The notes under the pieces were generated by a model. It ran no database searches and was not told the DNA's origin. It saw nothing but the letters and a program-made list of their open reading frames with translations. 6,053 nucleotides of DNA from an uncultured Anaerolineaceae bacterium (GTDB lineage Bacteria; Chloroflexota; Anaerolineae; Anaerolineales; Anaerolineaceae): NCBI GenBank assembly GCA_937907495.1, contig CALESS010000531.1, positions 1 through 6,053 of the forward strand. Reading direction: 5' to 3'. This document shows, piece by piece, positions 1-6,053 of the stretch. Both the position numbers and the translations under genes were made by a program. The stretch's first letter is position 1. Each line of letters opens with the position of its first letter.

Positions 1-20
1 CACAAGCTGAAGCTTGTGTT
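1..20 (-). terminator. Inverted repeat downstream of the TPR gene, possible terminator cut by the window edge
   Basis: Positions 1-18 form a perfect palindrome-like hairpin: CACAAGC, four-base loop, GCTTGTG (the two loop-flanking bases are also complementary). Read on the minus strand it lies 37 nt after the TAA of the TPR gene, where an operon terminator is expected. The bases at 19-20 read AA on the minus strand and would pair with TT just beyond the edge, so the stem may be longer and may run into a T-tract. That T-tract is outside the window and cannot be seen. On the plus strand the hairpin is followed by only two T, so termination of a rightward transcript is less likely. The stem is only moderately GC-rich (4 of 7 pairs). 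Confidence 0.4.
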
Positions 21-56
21 ACAGATGCGTGTGAGAGGGTACAACTGGATTGGCGG

Positions 57-2384
57 TTAAAACTCGTTGTTGCGCATGCGGTTGAGCACTTCGTAATACT
101 GCGCCACATTCGGCGGGTTGAGGGCGATGATGGCCTGCACGATGCTGATGGCTGCGCCCCGGTTACCGGCGGCTACAAAGGCATCGGCAATCAAATCCAA
201 CTGCTCCACTGCCTCCGCCACCTGGCGGTTACGGATGTATACATCCGATAGCCGCTTGCGGAACTCCAGCCGGGTGGGGTGCTCTTCAATCAACCCGAGC
301 AGGAATTCAATCGCCAGCATGCGCTTGCCCGCCCCTTCCACCAGGGCCACGTAGGCATCGGCCTCGGCCAGGGCGTTTTGATCCTGTCCCAGGCGGTAAT
401 TCAAATCCACCAACTGGCGGCGGGCTTCCAAATCTTCCGGCTCCAGGGTGCGGATTTGTTCCAACACCCGCATCGCCTGGCGCAGGTCCAGCCGTTGCAG
501 GTCAATATCTGCCATGCGGGTCAGGATCTTGATGCTCCAGGTGCGGTTGGGGTGCAGCTGCTGAGATAACTTGAGGGCAGCCGCATAGGTCTGGCGGGCC
601 ATTTCCATCTCTGCCAGTTGATTGTAAATATCGGCCAGGTTCATATATTCCAAAATGGCTTCCTCTACCCGTCCCTGGTCGGTGAGCAGGTCAATCAGGC
701 GGCGGCGGACATCCAAATCCATCGGTGCGATCTGGATCAGGCGGGTCAACAAGCGAACTGCCTGGGTGATTTCTCCCCGCAATGAATACAAGCCGGCGAC
801 CAGCATGAACTTATCCACCACCTCGCGGATGCGGCCTTCCTGCAGCAACAACTCGCCGATCAGAATATGCAGCGGCAGGTAGGTGGGTGCAAATTGCAGG
901 CCATGGTAGGCCTCTTCCATGGCGGATGCCACATTGCCTTGGGCTGCCAACTGGCGGATGTAAGCCAGCGATTCCACCACCTGGCTGGAGTGCGTATCCA
1001 GCAGCATTTCTGCCAGCGGGACGGGCAGCGACCCCATTGCCTGGCCGGGAATTTGCTTGCGGGCCAGGCGCAGATACTCGCGGTAATCCGCCCGCACCAA
1101 CTGGCTCTCCACGCTGTCGCACAGCTCCTGCTGTTTTTTGGGGTCGGTGGTCATGCGCTGGGATTCGATGATGGGGTCATAAAGGCCGGAAAGCTCATCG
1201 GCTTGCTCCGGGGGAACGGTTTCCATATCTGCCAGGCGCAAGGCCTGCAAGTAAGAGGTGCCCGCTTCCAGCAGGTTCTCGTGGGAGCGGTGGATGCCTG
1301 CGATCAGCAAATGGGATGCCAGGGCGAAATCCGGGTGGCGCACCGAATCGCTGAGGTAGCTGAGCGCCTTGGCCAGGCTGCGGCCGGCCAGCAGTAACCC
1401 CAGATCAAAGTAAGCGGCCACATCCGTCAGGCCCAGTTCCACCGTGCGTTCCAATTCCTCCGCTGCCTGGGCATCTTCCCCCCGGGTTTGCGAATCAATG
1501 GCCTGCCCCAGGTGAAGCAGGATGCGCGTGCGGTCCACTTCCCCGCGCAGACCGCTGCTTTGGGCGTTCGCCAGGGCATTCACGCCGCGTTGCGGCGCCT
1601 GGCGGGTCTGCACCTCGGACTCCTCGGCCTGGTCGAACAACAGGGCGGCCAGGCGAACCATGGCCCGCTGGCGGGTTTCGGCAATCGGATCGAGTGTCTG
1701 GATGACCGTCTCCGGTGGGGCTTCCAACTGGTGCACCTTGGCCATGCGCACCGGACCGGTGCCGCCCTTCGGGCGGGCGGGCTTGGGCAGGGGTTGATTG
1801 GTGCGCAGCATACTCAGGGCTTGCTGGGCTTCCGGGCTGCCCGGTAAAAGCTGGAGGGAGTATTCCCCCAATTGCATGGCCTTCGCCACATCCCCAGAGT
1901 GTTGCAGCAGGCTGGCTGCAGCCAGGTATTCCGCCACCGCCTCTTTGCGCCGCCCCAGCCTTTCATATACCATCGCCAGGCGGGTGCGGATGGTCAGGTT
2001 TTCCGGCTGCAAGGAGAGGACATGAATCCAGTTTTCAATAGCCTTATCGGCATCCCGGCCTTTCAAATACAATTCAGCCGCCCGTAGGGAGGCGGCAATG
2101 GCCTCCCGCAGCCGACCCTGGCGCTCATATAAGAAGGCCAGCTTTTCCGCTGGAACCGGGTCGGTGGGCGTGGCTTCGGCAGCCTGTTGGTAGGTATCCA
2201 GCGCACCCTCAAAATCCTTCATCTCCAGCAGGGCCAGCCCCAGGCTGACCAGGGCTTGCGGATGGTGAGGGAATTCTTCAAGGGCCTGTCGGTAAAACCC
2301 GGCGGCCTGCTCCCAGGTCTGATCCCAGGCGGCGGAGATGCCGGCGCTCATTGCTTTTTGAAAGGCTTCGTGATTTCCAGTCAT
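57..2384 (-). CDS. Large cytoplasmic TPR (tetratricopeptide) repeat protein, function unknown
   Basis: A 775-residue protein built almost entirely of TPR-like helix pairs. Good N-terminal repeats start near residue 27 (FYRQALEEFP, then LGLALLEMKDFEGAL) and continue to about 190. A second array runs from about 480 to 760, with repeats such as LLTRLIQIAP, LEQIRTLEPE and LIQ/IIALNP-type helix ends. Between them, residues 195-225 are a Pro/Lys/Gly-rich linker, probably disordered, and 225-250 hold a short motif (DPIAETR core, D232-R238) that recurs in the gene upstream of polA. There is no signal peptide or membrane segment, so it should be cytoplasmic. TPR arrays are scaffolds for protein-protein contacts, and no catalytic domain is visible. 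The start ATG is 15 nt after the polA stop and has a good Shine-Dalgarno, so it is likely translated from the polA transcript. Similar long TPR proteins are familiar from Anaerolineae, but I cannot assign a partner or pathway. The reading frame is intact, ending in TAA at 57-59. Confidence 0.9.
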   Translation of the reverse strand: MTGNHEAFQKAMSAGISAAWDQTWEQAAGFYRQALEEFPHHPQALVSLGLALLEMKDFEGALDTYQQAAEATPTDPVPAEKLAFLYERQGRLREAIAASLRAAELYLKGRDADKAIENWIHVLSLQPENLTIRTRLAMVYERLGRRKEAVAEYLAAASLLQHSGDVAKAMQLGEYSLQLLPGSPEAQQALSMLRTNQPLPKPARPKGGTGPVRMAKVHQLEAPPETVIQTLDPIAETRQRAMVRLAALLFDQAEESEVQTRQAPQRGVNALANAQSSGLRGEVDRTRILLHLGQAIDSQTRGEDAQAAEELERTVELGLTDVAAYFDLGLLLAGRSLAKALSYLSDSVRHPDFALASHLLIAGIHRSHENLLEAGTSYLQALRLADMETVPPEQADELSGLYDPIIESQRMTTDPKKQQELCDSVESQLVRADYREYLRLARKQIPGQAMGSLPVPLAEMLLDTHSSQVVESLAYIRQLAAQGNVASAMEEAYHGLQFAPTYLPLHILIGELLLQEGRIREVVDKFMLVAGLYSLRGEITQAVRLLTRLIQIAPMDLDVRRRLIDLLTDQGRVEEAILEYMNLADIYNQLAEMEMARQTYAAALKLSQQLHPNRTWSIKILTRMADIDLQRLDLRQAMRVLEQIRTLEPEDLEARRQLVDLNYRLGQDQNALAEADAYVALVEGAGKRMLAIEFLLGLIEEHPTRLEFRKRLSDVYIRNRQVAEAVEQLDLIADAFVAAGNRGAAISIVQAIIALNPPNVAQYYEVLNRMRNNEF

Positions 2385-2394
2385 ACATTCACCT
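2385..2394 (-). promoter_or_regulatory. Ribosome binding site of the TPR gene
   Basis: On the minus strand AGGTGA (2389-2394) ends 4 nt before the ATG at 2384-2382. A second ATG at 2388-2386 overlaps this spacer in another frame (ATGTATG). It sits too close to the Shine-Dalgarno and opens only a short frame, so the ATG at 2384 is preferred. The site lies within the 15-nt gap after polA, which supports translation from a shared mRNA. Confidence 0.7.
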
Positions 2395-2399
2395 GTAGG

Positions 2400-5213
2400 T
2401 TACGCAATAAATTCTTTTAGCGGGCGCAAATTGCCCCAGTTTTGCCCCCAGCGGGCTTCTGTTTGCAGCGGCACGTTTAACGAATAAGCCGAGTCCATCA
2501 CTGCTTGCACCAGGCGGGCGGTGGGCAGCAGCTCGGCACGGGGAACTTCAAGTACCAATTCATCGTGCACTTGCAGCATCAGGCGGGCGGCCAGGCCGTG
2601 CTTTTCCAATTCTGGCGGCAGGTGGATCATCGCCAGCTTCATGATATCCGCCGCCGTCCCCTGCACCGGGGCGTTGATGGCCTCGCGCTCTTCACGGTTG
2701 CGCAAAGCCGGGTTGGAGAGATTCTTGAGGTTGGGGAAGAGGCGGCGCCGGCCCAGCAGTGTTTCCACATAACCCAACTCGGCTGCCTGGCGGCGAATGC
2801 CATCCAGGTAGCGTTTGACGCCCGGGAACTGCAAGAAGTAAGCCTTGACGAAATTCTCTGCCTCGGCCAGGGTCAATTCGGTGGAACGGCTGAGGCCAAA
2901 GGGACTCATGCCGTAGATCAGGCCAAAATTGATCGCCTTGGCGTGGCGGCGCATATCCTTGGTTACCTCTTCCAGGGGTACATTATAAACCGCGGCGGCA
3001 GTGGTGGCGTGGATATCCTGCCCGGCCAGGAAGGCGGCGATCATGGCTTCATCGCCGGACATGGCAGCCACAATCCGCAATTCAATCTGCGAGTAATCCA
3101 CTGCCAGCAGCAGGTTGCCTGCATCCGCCACGAAGCCATTGCGTACCTTGCGGCCCAGCTCTGTGCGGGCGGGGATGTTCTGCAAGTTGGGGTCGGAGGA
3201 GGATAATCGCCCGGTCACCGCGCCGGTCTGGCTGAAGGAAGTGTGCACCCGACCGGTGCGGGGGTTGATTTGCAGCGGCAAGGCATCCACATAGGTGGAT
3301 TTCAACTTGGAAAGCTCGCGGTATTCGAGGATTAAATCCACCACGGGATGCTGCCCGCGCAATTCCTCCAATACATCCGCAGAGGTCGAAAAATGCCCGC
3401 TGGCCGTCTTGCGGCCGCGGTCGGGCGGCGCCAGGTGCAGGGTTTTGAACAGCACATCCGAAAGCTGCTGGGTGGAGTTGAGGTTAAAGGGATACCCCAC
3501 CATGCCGGCAATTTGACCTTCAATTTCTCCCATCCGCTGGCGCAATTCCTCGCCCATTTTCTCAAAAAAGGGTACATCCAGGCCGATGCCCGCCTGTTCC
3601 ATCTGGGCCAGCACTGGAACGAGCGGCATTTCGATATCATGGAAGATGGCGGTGGCGTTGGCCTTCTCCAGGCCGGGCTGCAGGTAAGCCTTCAGGCGCA
3701 GGGTGGTTTCTGCATCCGCCGCGGCATAGGCGGCAACCGGGGCAATTTCCACCTGGGCCATGGTGATTTGGCTTTTGCCCTTGCCGATCAGGTCTTCAAT
3801 GTGCGTCATCTGCACATCCAGGTAGGCCTCTGCCATATTTTTCAACCCCAGGCGGCGGGAGCCGGGATCCATCACCCATTCCGCCAGCATGGTATCAAAG
3901 CTGAGCGGGCTGATCTCCAGGCCATGTTGGCTGAGCACCAGGTAATCATACTTCAGGTTGTGGCCGATCTTGGAAATGTTGGGATCAGTGAGGGCCGGGC
4001 GCAGGGCCTTCAGCACCGCAGCCAGCGGCAATTGCGGCCCTTCGGTGGTGTGCCCCACGGGGATGTAATAGCCTTCGCCGGGTTGGATAGCCAGGGAGAT
4101 GCCCACCAGGGCTGCCCGCAGCGGGTCGGTGGCGGTGGTCTCGGTATCGAGGGCGATCTCCGGGGCAGCCGCCAGCTTCTGGCAGAGGGCGGTTAGCTCT
4201 GCCTCGGTTTGGATGATGTGGGTCTGAATGTCCAACGCCGGGGCTTCTCCCAGGCGGGTGACGGGTTCGCCAAAGAGCGAGAGCTGCTGCCCGGCAGCCC
4301 GGTTTTCCTCCCCGGCAAGGGGCGGATTGTAGGCCCGTTGCAGGGTGTGCAGCCGGTTGCTCAGGGTACGGAATTCCAGTTCACGAAACAACTCGGTCAC
4401 GGCCTCAAAATCCAGGTGATCGGTGCGGGCTTGCTCCAGGTCGAGGGTCAACTGCAAATCGGTGCGAATCTGGGCCAGTTGGCGGGAAAGGTAAGCCGAT
4501 TCCCGGCCTGCCTCCAGCCTGGTGCGCACCCGGTTGGGGATCTCTTCCAGGTGGGCGTAAATTTCATCCAGCGTGTTGTACTGCCCCAGCAGGGAGGTGG
4601 CGGTCTTTTCGCCCACGCCCATCACCCCGGGGATATTATCTGAGGTGTCACCGACCAGGGCTTTATAATCCACCACCTGCTCCGGGCGTACACCGAGGTA
4701 AGCCAGCACGTCCGGGGGAGTGTAATCTTTGGCTTCGGAGAGTTTGTTACCCGCCAGGTTTACGATAACCCGCTCGCCGACCAGTTGCAGCAGGTCGCGG
4801 TCACCGGTGATGATCTTGACGCCCAGGCCGCGCTCCACTGCGTGAAAGGCCATGCTGCCCAGCACATCATCCGCTTCAAATCCCTCCATCTCCAGGCGGG
4901 GGAAGGGGAAGGTGTCCACCATCTGGCGGATACGCTCAATCTGCTGGCGCAGCTCATCGGGCATCTTGGCGCGGGTGGCTTTGTATTCCGGGAACAGATC
5001 ATCGCGGAATGTTTTGCCGGTATCAAAGGCGACCGCCAAATATTCGGGCCGCTCCTGTTCCAGCAGGCGCAGCAGAACACTGGCAAAGCCAAAAATACCC
5101 GCCGTTGGCTCACCGGCCCGGGTGCGGAAGCTATCGCTGCCGCCGGTGGTGAGAGCAAAATAGGTGCGGTAAGCCAGGGCGTGCCCGTCAATCAAATAGA
5201 GGGTCGGGGGCAT
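2400..5213 (-). CDS. polA: DNA polymerase I (5' nuclease, 3'-5' proofreading exonuclease, family A polymerase)
   Basis: A 937-residue protein, close to the length of E. coli Pol I (928). It fills gaps, removes RNA primers and serves excision repair in the cytoplasm. Residues 1-290 are the 5' nuclease: metal ligands D9, D64, D115/D116, D138/D140 and D189/D192, with a helix-hairpin-helix around GVMGVGEKTA (196-205). Residues 293-335 are a linker carrying QLSLF (310-314). Residues 336-515 are the proofreading domain: Exo I D356 and E358 (DTE), Exo II N419 and D423 (GHNLKYD), Exo III Y496 and D500 (YAAAD). All carboxylates are present, unlike Taq polymerase, so proofreading should be active. Residues about 520-937 are the polymerase: motif A D706 to E711 (DYSQIE), motif B R755, K759, F763, Y767, and motif C H883-D884-E885. 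F763 in the O helix is the E. coli/Taq type that discriminates against dideoxynucleotides. The start is fixed by the conserved N-terminus (LYLIDGHALAYR) and a Shine-Dalgarno. It lies 15 nt from both neighbours and is probably transcribed with them. Confidence 0.98.
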   Translation of the reverse strand: MPPTLYLIDGHALAYRTYFALTTGGSDSFRTRAGEPTAGIFGFASVLLRLLEQERPEYLAVAFDTGKTFRDDLFPEYKATRAKMPDELRQQIERIRQMVDTFPFPRLEMEGFEADDVLGSMAFHAVERGLGVKIITGDRDLLQLVGERVIVNLAGNKLSEAKDYTPPDVLAYLGVRPEQVVDYKALVGDTSDNIPGVMGVGEKTATSLLGQYNTLDEIYAHLEEIPNRVRTRLEAGRESAYLSRQLAQIRTDLQLTLDLEQARTDHLDFEAVTELFRELEFRTLSNRLHTLQRAYNPPLAGEENRAAGQQLSLFGEPVTRLGEAPALDIQTHIIQTEAELTALCQKLAAAPEIALDTETTATDPLRAALVGISLAIQPGEGYYIPVGHTTEGPQLPLAAVLKALRPALTDPNISKIGHNLKYDYLVLSQHGLEISPLSFDTMLAEWVMDPGSRRLGLKNMAEAYLDVQMTHIEDLIGKGKSQITMAQVEIAPVAAYAAADAETTLRLKAYLQPGLEKANATAIFHDIEMPLVPVLAQMEQAGIGLDVPFFEKMGEELRQRMGEIEGQIAGMVGYPFNLNSTQQLSDVLFKTLHLAPPDRGRKTASGHFSTSADVLEELRGQHPVVDLILEYRELSKLKSTYVDALPLQINPRTGRVHTSFSQTGAVTGRLSSSDPNLQNIPARTELGRKVRNGFVADAGNLLLAVDYSQIELRIVAAMSGDEAMIAAFLAGQDIHATTAAAVYNVPLEEVTKDMRRHAKAINFGLIYGMSPFGLSRSTELTLAEAENFVKAYFLQFPGVKRYLDGIRRQAAELGYVETLLGRRRLFPNLKNLSNPALRNREEREAINAPVQGTAADIMKLAMIHLPPELEKHGLAARLMLQVHDELVLEVPRAELLPTARLVQAVMDSAYSLNVPLQTEARWGQNWGNLRPLKEFIA
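4272..4286 (-). other. QLSLF sliding-clamp (DnaN) binding motif within Pol I
   Basis: The codons CAG CTC TCG CTC TTT encode Q310-L-S-L-F314, an exact match to the bacterial beta-clamp-binding pentapeptide consensus QL[S/D]LF. It sits in a Gly/Glu/Pro-containing linker between the 5' nuclease and the proofreading domain, an exposed position suitable for docking on the clamp. Binding itself is inferred from the motif and its placement. Confidence 0.75.
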
Positions 5214-5223
5214 TCCAATCTCC
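5214..5223 (-). promoter_or_regulatory. Ribosome binding site of polA
   Basis: On the minus strand GGAG (5220-5223) is followed by a 6-nt spacer and the ATG at 5213-5211. It fits in the 15-nt gap between the TAA of the upstream gene (5231-5229) and polA, which fixes the polA start and implies read-through transcription from upstream. Confidence 0.75.
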
Positions 5224-5228
5224 GTAAG

Positions 5229-6053
5229 TTAATCAATTTGCAAACCTTGCTGCCGGCGGGTCTGGGTGACGAACATGCGCACCAGGTCCGGGGTGGGCAT
5301 CTGGCTGCCGCTGATTACCAGGTAACCGGGCGCCCAAAAATCACCGGAGGGGTTTTCCAGCACCAGGCGGGTATCATGATCGAACAGGCGCTGCGAGAGG
5401 ATGTGGCGCACGGCGCGGATCATCTGCGCCGGCGGGATGGTGGGTGAAAGCTGTACGACCCACTGGAGGGTATCCGGACGCACCTGCAAGCTGAGCAGGC
5501 GCCAGCCGAAAGCCAGGCAGACTTCCGGCAGCCAGGCTGCCAGTTGAGCGGCAATCTCGCCGTTCAGATAATGGGAGGGCAGGCGCGGGATGAGGCATGC
5601 GGCATAAGCCAGGGCGGCAAAGGCCGGGCTGGCGGTCTCCAGCAGATTGAGCGTGGCGGAACGGCGCAGGGCGATCGGCCGGGTTTCAGCGGTGGGGTCC
5701 ACCAGTTCAATGGCTCGTTCTCCGTTGTAGGGTTCGGCCAGGCCGGGGGCAGCGGGCGTGCCAGTGAAGAGCAGGGGTTCCTGTGCCGGGGCGGGTTCGC
5801 CATTGGCTTCCGCTTCCATATCTGGCAGGGCTATCCCCATGGGGGAGGCATCCTGGCCGGTTTCTTCGGCGAACCCCGCAGCCAGGTCCGGCGGCAGGTC
5901 ACGGGGTGCGGTGGGGGAGATCACTTCGACAGCCTGAGGCAGCTCCGGCGGGGCCACCCTCCACAGCGGGGGAGCTTCCTGCACTTCCGGCAGGGGTTCA
6001 GCCGGCGGATGGGACGGTGCATTCCCCAGGGGTGCGCTGTCCGCCTTCAGGTG
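5229..6053 (-). CDS. Partial gene: disordered Pro/Ala-rich region plus degenerate, probably inactive Y1 (IS200-like) transposase domain
   Basis: The frame is open to the window edge; 274 C-terminal residues are visible (residue 1 = codon at 6053-6051) and the true start lies outside. A GTG at 5984 is in frame, but open coding sequence of the same composition continues upstream of it, so it is not a convincing start. Residues 1-110 are rich in Pro, Ala and Glu/Asp and look disordered. Residues 112-135 carry a DPTAETR-containing segment resembling one in the TPR protein. Residues about 144-268 follow the order of a Y1 transposase: an N-terminal strand (FAALAYAACLIPR), a helix (GEIAAQLAAWLPEVCLAFGW), the HUH strand position (RPDTLQWVVQL), a helix, then FWAPGYLV (239-246) and a C-terminal helix (DLVRMFVTQTRRQQ). 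Canonical family members read PDHVHLLV and RYIEEQ-like at these places; here the two His are T195 and Q197 and the Tyr is F261, so strand cleavage is not expected. A DNA- or RNA-binding role for the retained fold is plausible but unproven. The gene ends 15 nt before polA. The homology is by eye, not by search. Confidence 0.8.
   Translation of the reverse strand, partial: HLKADSAPLGNAPSHPPAEPLPEVQEAPPLWRVAPPELPQAVEVISPTAPRDLPPDLAAGFAEETGQDASPMGIALPDMEAEANGEPAPAQEPLLFTGTPAAPGLAEPYNGERAIELVDPTAETRPIALRRSATLNLLETASPAFAALAYAACLIPRLPSHYLNGEIAAQLAAWLPEVCLAFGWRLLSLQVRPDTLQWVVQLSPTIPPAQMIRAVRHILSQRLFDHDTRLVLENPSGDFWAPGYLVISGSQMPTPDLVRMFVTQTRRQQGLQID
5250..5624 (-). other. Degenerate Y1/HUH transposase-like domain
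   Basis: This is the domain part of the partial gene upstream of polA (visible residues about 144-268). The spacing between the second HUH position (Q197) and the tyrosine position (F261) is 64 residues, close to the 61 between His66 and Tyr127 of IS608 TnpA. The W-x-P-G-Y segment before the last helix (FWAPGY, 239-244) is retained. No terminal inverted repeats, subterminal hairpins or accessory tnpB flank it, so it is not a recognisable mobile element but more likely a host-adopted domain. Confidence 0.6.

Noticed and set aside
2403..2425. AT-rich patch at the end of polA as a promoter for the TPR gene
   Set aside because: The patch encodes the polA C-terminus (KEFIA) and lacks a convincing pair of -35 and -10 boxes; read-through from polA is the simpler explanation.
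2505..3206. Plus-strand open frame of 233 codons opposite the polymerase domain
   Set aside because: Antisense shadow of motifs A, B and C of Pol I, with no domain and no convincing Shine-Dalgarno.
3348..4196. Plus-strand open frame of 282 codons opposite polA
   Set aside because: It lies wholly antisense to conserved polymerase and exonuclease motifs; its protein is low-complexity (Gly, Gln, His, Leu-rich) with no recognisable domain. It is explained by GC-rich codon bias on the opposite strand.
4785..5447. Plus-strand open frame of 220 codons across the polA start and the end of the upstream gene
   Set aside because: It runs antisense through two real genes and their junction; composition and lack of motifs mark it as a shadow.
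5982..5984. GTG as the start of the gene upstream of polA
   Set aside because: The same frame stays open for 23 more codons to the window edge with the same Pro/Ala/Glu composition, and no Shine-Dalgarno is evident, so the gene is treated as partial.
5229..6053. Active IS200/IS605 insertion sequence
   Set aside because: The catalytic His and Tyr positions are substituted, no element ends or hairpins are visible, and the domain is fused to a long disordered region within a tight gene cluster.

Overview
The window suggests a GC-rich bacterium, most likely a member of the Chloroflexota, class Anaerolineae. That placement is an inference from the style of the DNA polymerase I and of the long TPR protein; no rRNA or other firm marker is present. 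All genes lie on the minus strand, so transcription runs from position 6053 towards position 1.

Layout in the direction of transcription: (1) 6053-5229, the 3' part of a gene open at the window edge. It has a long Pro/Ala-rich, acidic, probably disordered N-terminal stretch followed by a domain that looks like a degenerate IS200/Y1 (HUH) transposase, in which the HUH histidines and the catalytic tyrosine all appear to be replaced. (2) 5213-2400, a complete polA encoding a three-domain DNA polymerase I with apparently intact 5' nuclease, 3'-5' proofreading and polymerase motifs, plus a perfect QLSLF sliding-clamp-binding motif in the inter-domain linker. (3) 2384-57, a 775-residue cytoplasmic TPR-repeat protein. 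(4) 56-1, a short downstream region with a perfect inverted repeat at the window edge, possibly the operon terminator.

The two gene junctions are both 15 nt long, each with a Shine-Dalgarno sequence, so the genes look co-transcribed. Pol I would fill gaps and process Okazaki fragments and repair intermediates. The roles of the flanking proteins are unknown. The most interesting point is the probable domesticated, catalytically dead Y1 transposase-like protein directly upstream of polA. It also shares a short motif (core DPxAETR) with the TPR protein at the other end of the same gene cluster. The window contains no gene-free stretch over 300 bases, and I saw no RNA gene, CRISPR array or intact mobile element.
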